Positions 63,449-64,000 of a DNA stretch of 64,000 bases are shown here, piece by piece. Position 1 is the stretch's first letter; every line of letters begins with the position of its first letter. The notes under the pieces were generated by a model. That model did not search any database. It was not told where the DNA came from and saw nothing but the letters and a program-made list of their open reading frames with translations. The DNA lies in contig NZ_JANADO010000001.1 of NCBI RefSeq assembly GCF_024199845.1, positions 1,426,001-1,490,000 on the forward strand, read 5' to 3'. Source of the DNA: Bradyrhizobium sp. CCGB12 (GTDB taxonomy: Bacteria; Pseudomonadota; Alphaproteobacteria; Rhizobiales; Xanthobacteraceae). A program made the translations under genes and the position numbers.

Positions 63449-64000
63449 CTACGCCGCCCCCACCCAATTGCCGTGAAAGCCGTCGGGCACGCGATGGCCG
63501 AGCTGCAGCAGGGCCACGGGCCCTGCTTCGACATCGGTGGCGTTGAACACGGCGAGGTCGCTGCGGTTCTCCCGGGCTCGCCAGACCACCGCGAGCAGCC
63601 AGCCGTCGCCCTCGGCGGCGTCTTTCGACCGCTCGACGAAAACAGGCTCGGAGATGGTGTCGCCGGCAGGGAGCAGATAATGGCCGAGCCGCCGGCCGTT
63701 GCCGTCGACATGGACGATGCCTGAGAGCGCGCCGAACATCGGCAGCCTCGGATTGGCGCAGGCGTACCAGCCGTGACGGCTCTTCAGCCCGGCGCGACGA
63801 TCGTCGATGCGAGGGAATTCGCCGGTGAGATCGTCGAGATAAGTCTGCTGGAAGCGATCGGTATTTCCCGCGAGATCGAACGTCCAGCGGCAGTGGCGGG
63901 CGCGCGATTTTTCCGGATCCGTCGGCCGGCCGTCGGGATGCGGGAACAGCGGCGCCTCCTCGAACTGCATGACGTCGGCGACGATGCGGCCATCGTCCTC
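63449..64000 (-). CDS. Carotenoid oxygenase (RPE65 family), C-terminal part
   Basis: The frame is open to the window edge, so the 5' part is missing; about 183 residues are visible. CRWTFDLAGNTDRFQQTYLD, HGWYACANPRL, SGIVHVDGNGR, GDGWLLAVVWR and the final VPDGFHGNWVG with the last iron-binding His fit the C-terminus of carotenoid or lignostilbene cleavage oxygenases. These non-heme iron enzymes split double bonds of carotenoids or stilbenes. Substrate unknown. Confidence 0.85.
   Translation of the reverse strand, partial: EDDGRIVADVMQFEEAPLFPHPDGRPTDPEKSRARHCRWTFDLAGNTDRFQQTYLDDLTGEFPRIDDRRAGLKSRHGWYACANPRLPMFGALSGIVHVDGNGRRLGHYLLPAGDTISEPVFVERSKDAAEGDGWLLAVVWRARENRSDLAVFNATDVEAGPVALLQLGHRVPDGFHGNWVGAA

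Overview
The window looks like chromosomal DNA of a Bradyrhizobium-type alphaproteobacterium (Rhizobiales). The evidence is high GC codon usage, alphaproteobacterial flagellar regulators (FlbT, FlaF, FliX), a CckA-type hybrid kinase next to flhB, four tandem very long flagellins as described for the thick subpolar flagellum of Bradyrhizobium, and about ten copies of a palindromic repeat with arms like CATTGCGAG / GAAGCAATCCAG. Genus-level placement is inference from gene content; no rRNA or other marker is present.

Layout. (1) 1-5.5 kb: flgE (truncated by the window edge), flgK, flgL. (2) 5.5-10.7 kb: a tightly coupled four-gene operon that is not standard flagellar machinery: a GT-A-like glycosyltransferase, a fold-type-I PLP enzyme, a RimK-like ATP-grasp ligase and a PLP-dependent decarboxylase. 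It is preceded by a perfect TTAA-N7-TTAAC (CtrA-type) box. (3) 10.8-22.3 kb: flbT, four tandem 762-residue flagellin genes (three with clear terminators), flaF. (4) 22.3-25.5 kb: flaG-like, flgN-like, flgJ-like and flgI on the minus strand, with fliX divergent. (5) 25.6-30 kb: accessory metabolism: two HxlR regulator/NAD(P)-enzyme pairs around dksA, one reductase broken by a frameshift, and a fumarylacetoacetase-fold hydratase. (6) 30.4-37.2 kb: the flgF-flgG-flgA-flgH operon (minus) diverging from fliL-fliM-(DUF6468-like)-motE (plus). (7) 37.2-39.65 kb: an AT-richer island with an OLD-family ATPase/TOPRIM nuclease, bounded by a 13-bp direct repeat. (8) 39.7-49.8 kb: a large TPR periplasmic protein, a repeat-packed spacer, fliO-fliP (minus), then flgB-flgC-fliE-fliQ-fliR-flhB (plus). 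(9) 50-64 kb: cckA, then mostly housekeeping or uncharacterised envelope and secreted proteins (Tim44-like, GST, isoprenylcysteine methyltransferase-like, class I fumarase, DUF3616-like, SH3-like, YciB/IspZ-like) and the 3' end of a carotenoid oxygenase gene.

Regulation. CtrA-type boxes precede the four-gene operon, flagellin 4 and flgB, with a near match before fliX. A 15-bp palindrome of the form CGGCARRTTTTGCCG (FlbD/ftr-like) occurs four times in flagellar control regions. In three cases it lies about 70-105 bp upstream of a -24/-12 (sigma-54) candidate, before flgI, flgF and fliO. With cckA and fliX in the same window this suggests a Caulobacter-like CckA-CtrA then FliX/FlbD-sigma-54 hierarchy.

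The two most interesting non-textbook loci are the CtrA-box-preceded four-gene operon between flgL and flbT, and the OLD-nuclease island inserted downstream of motE.
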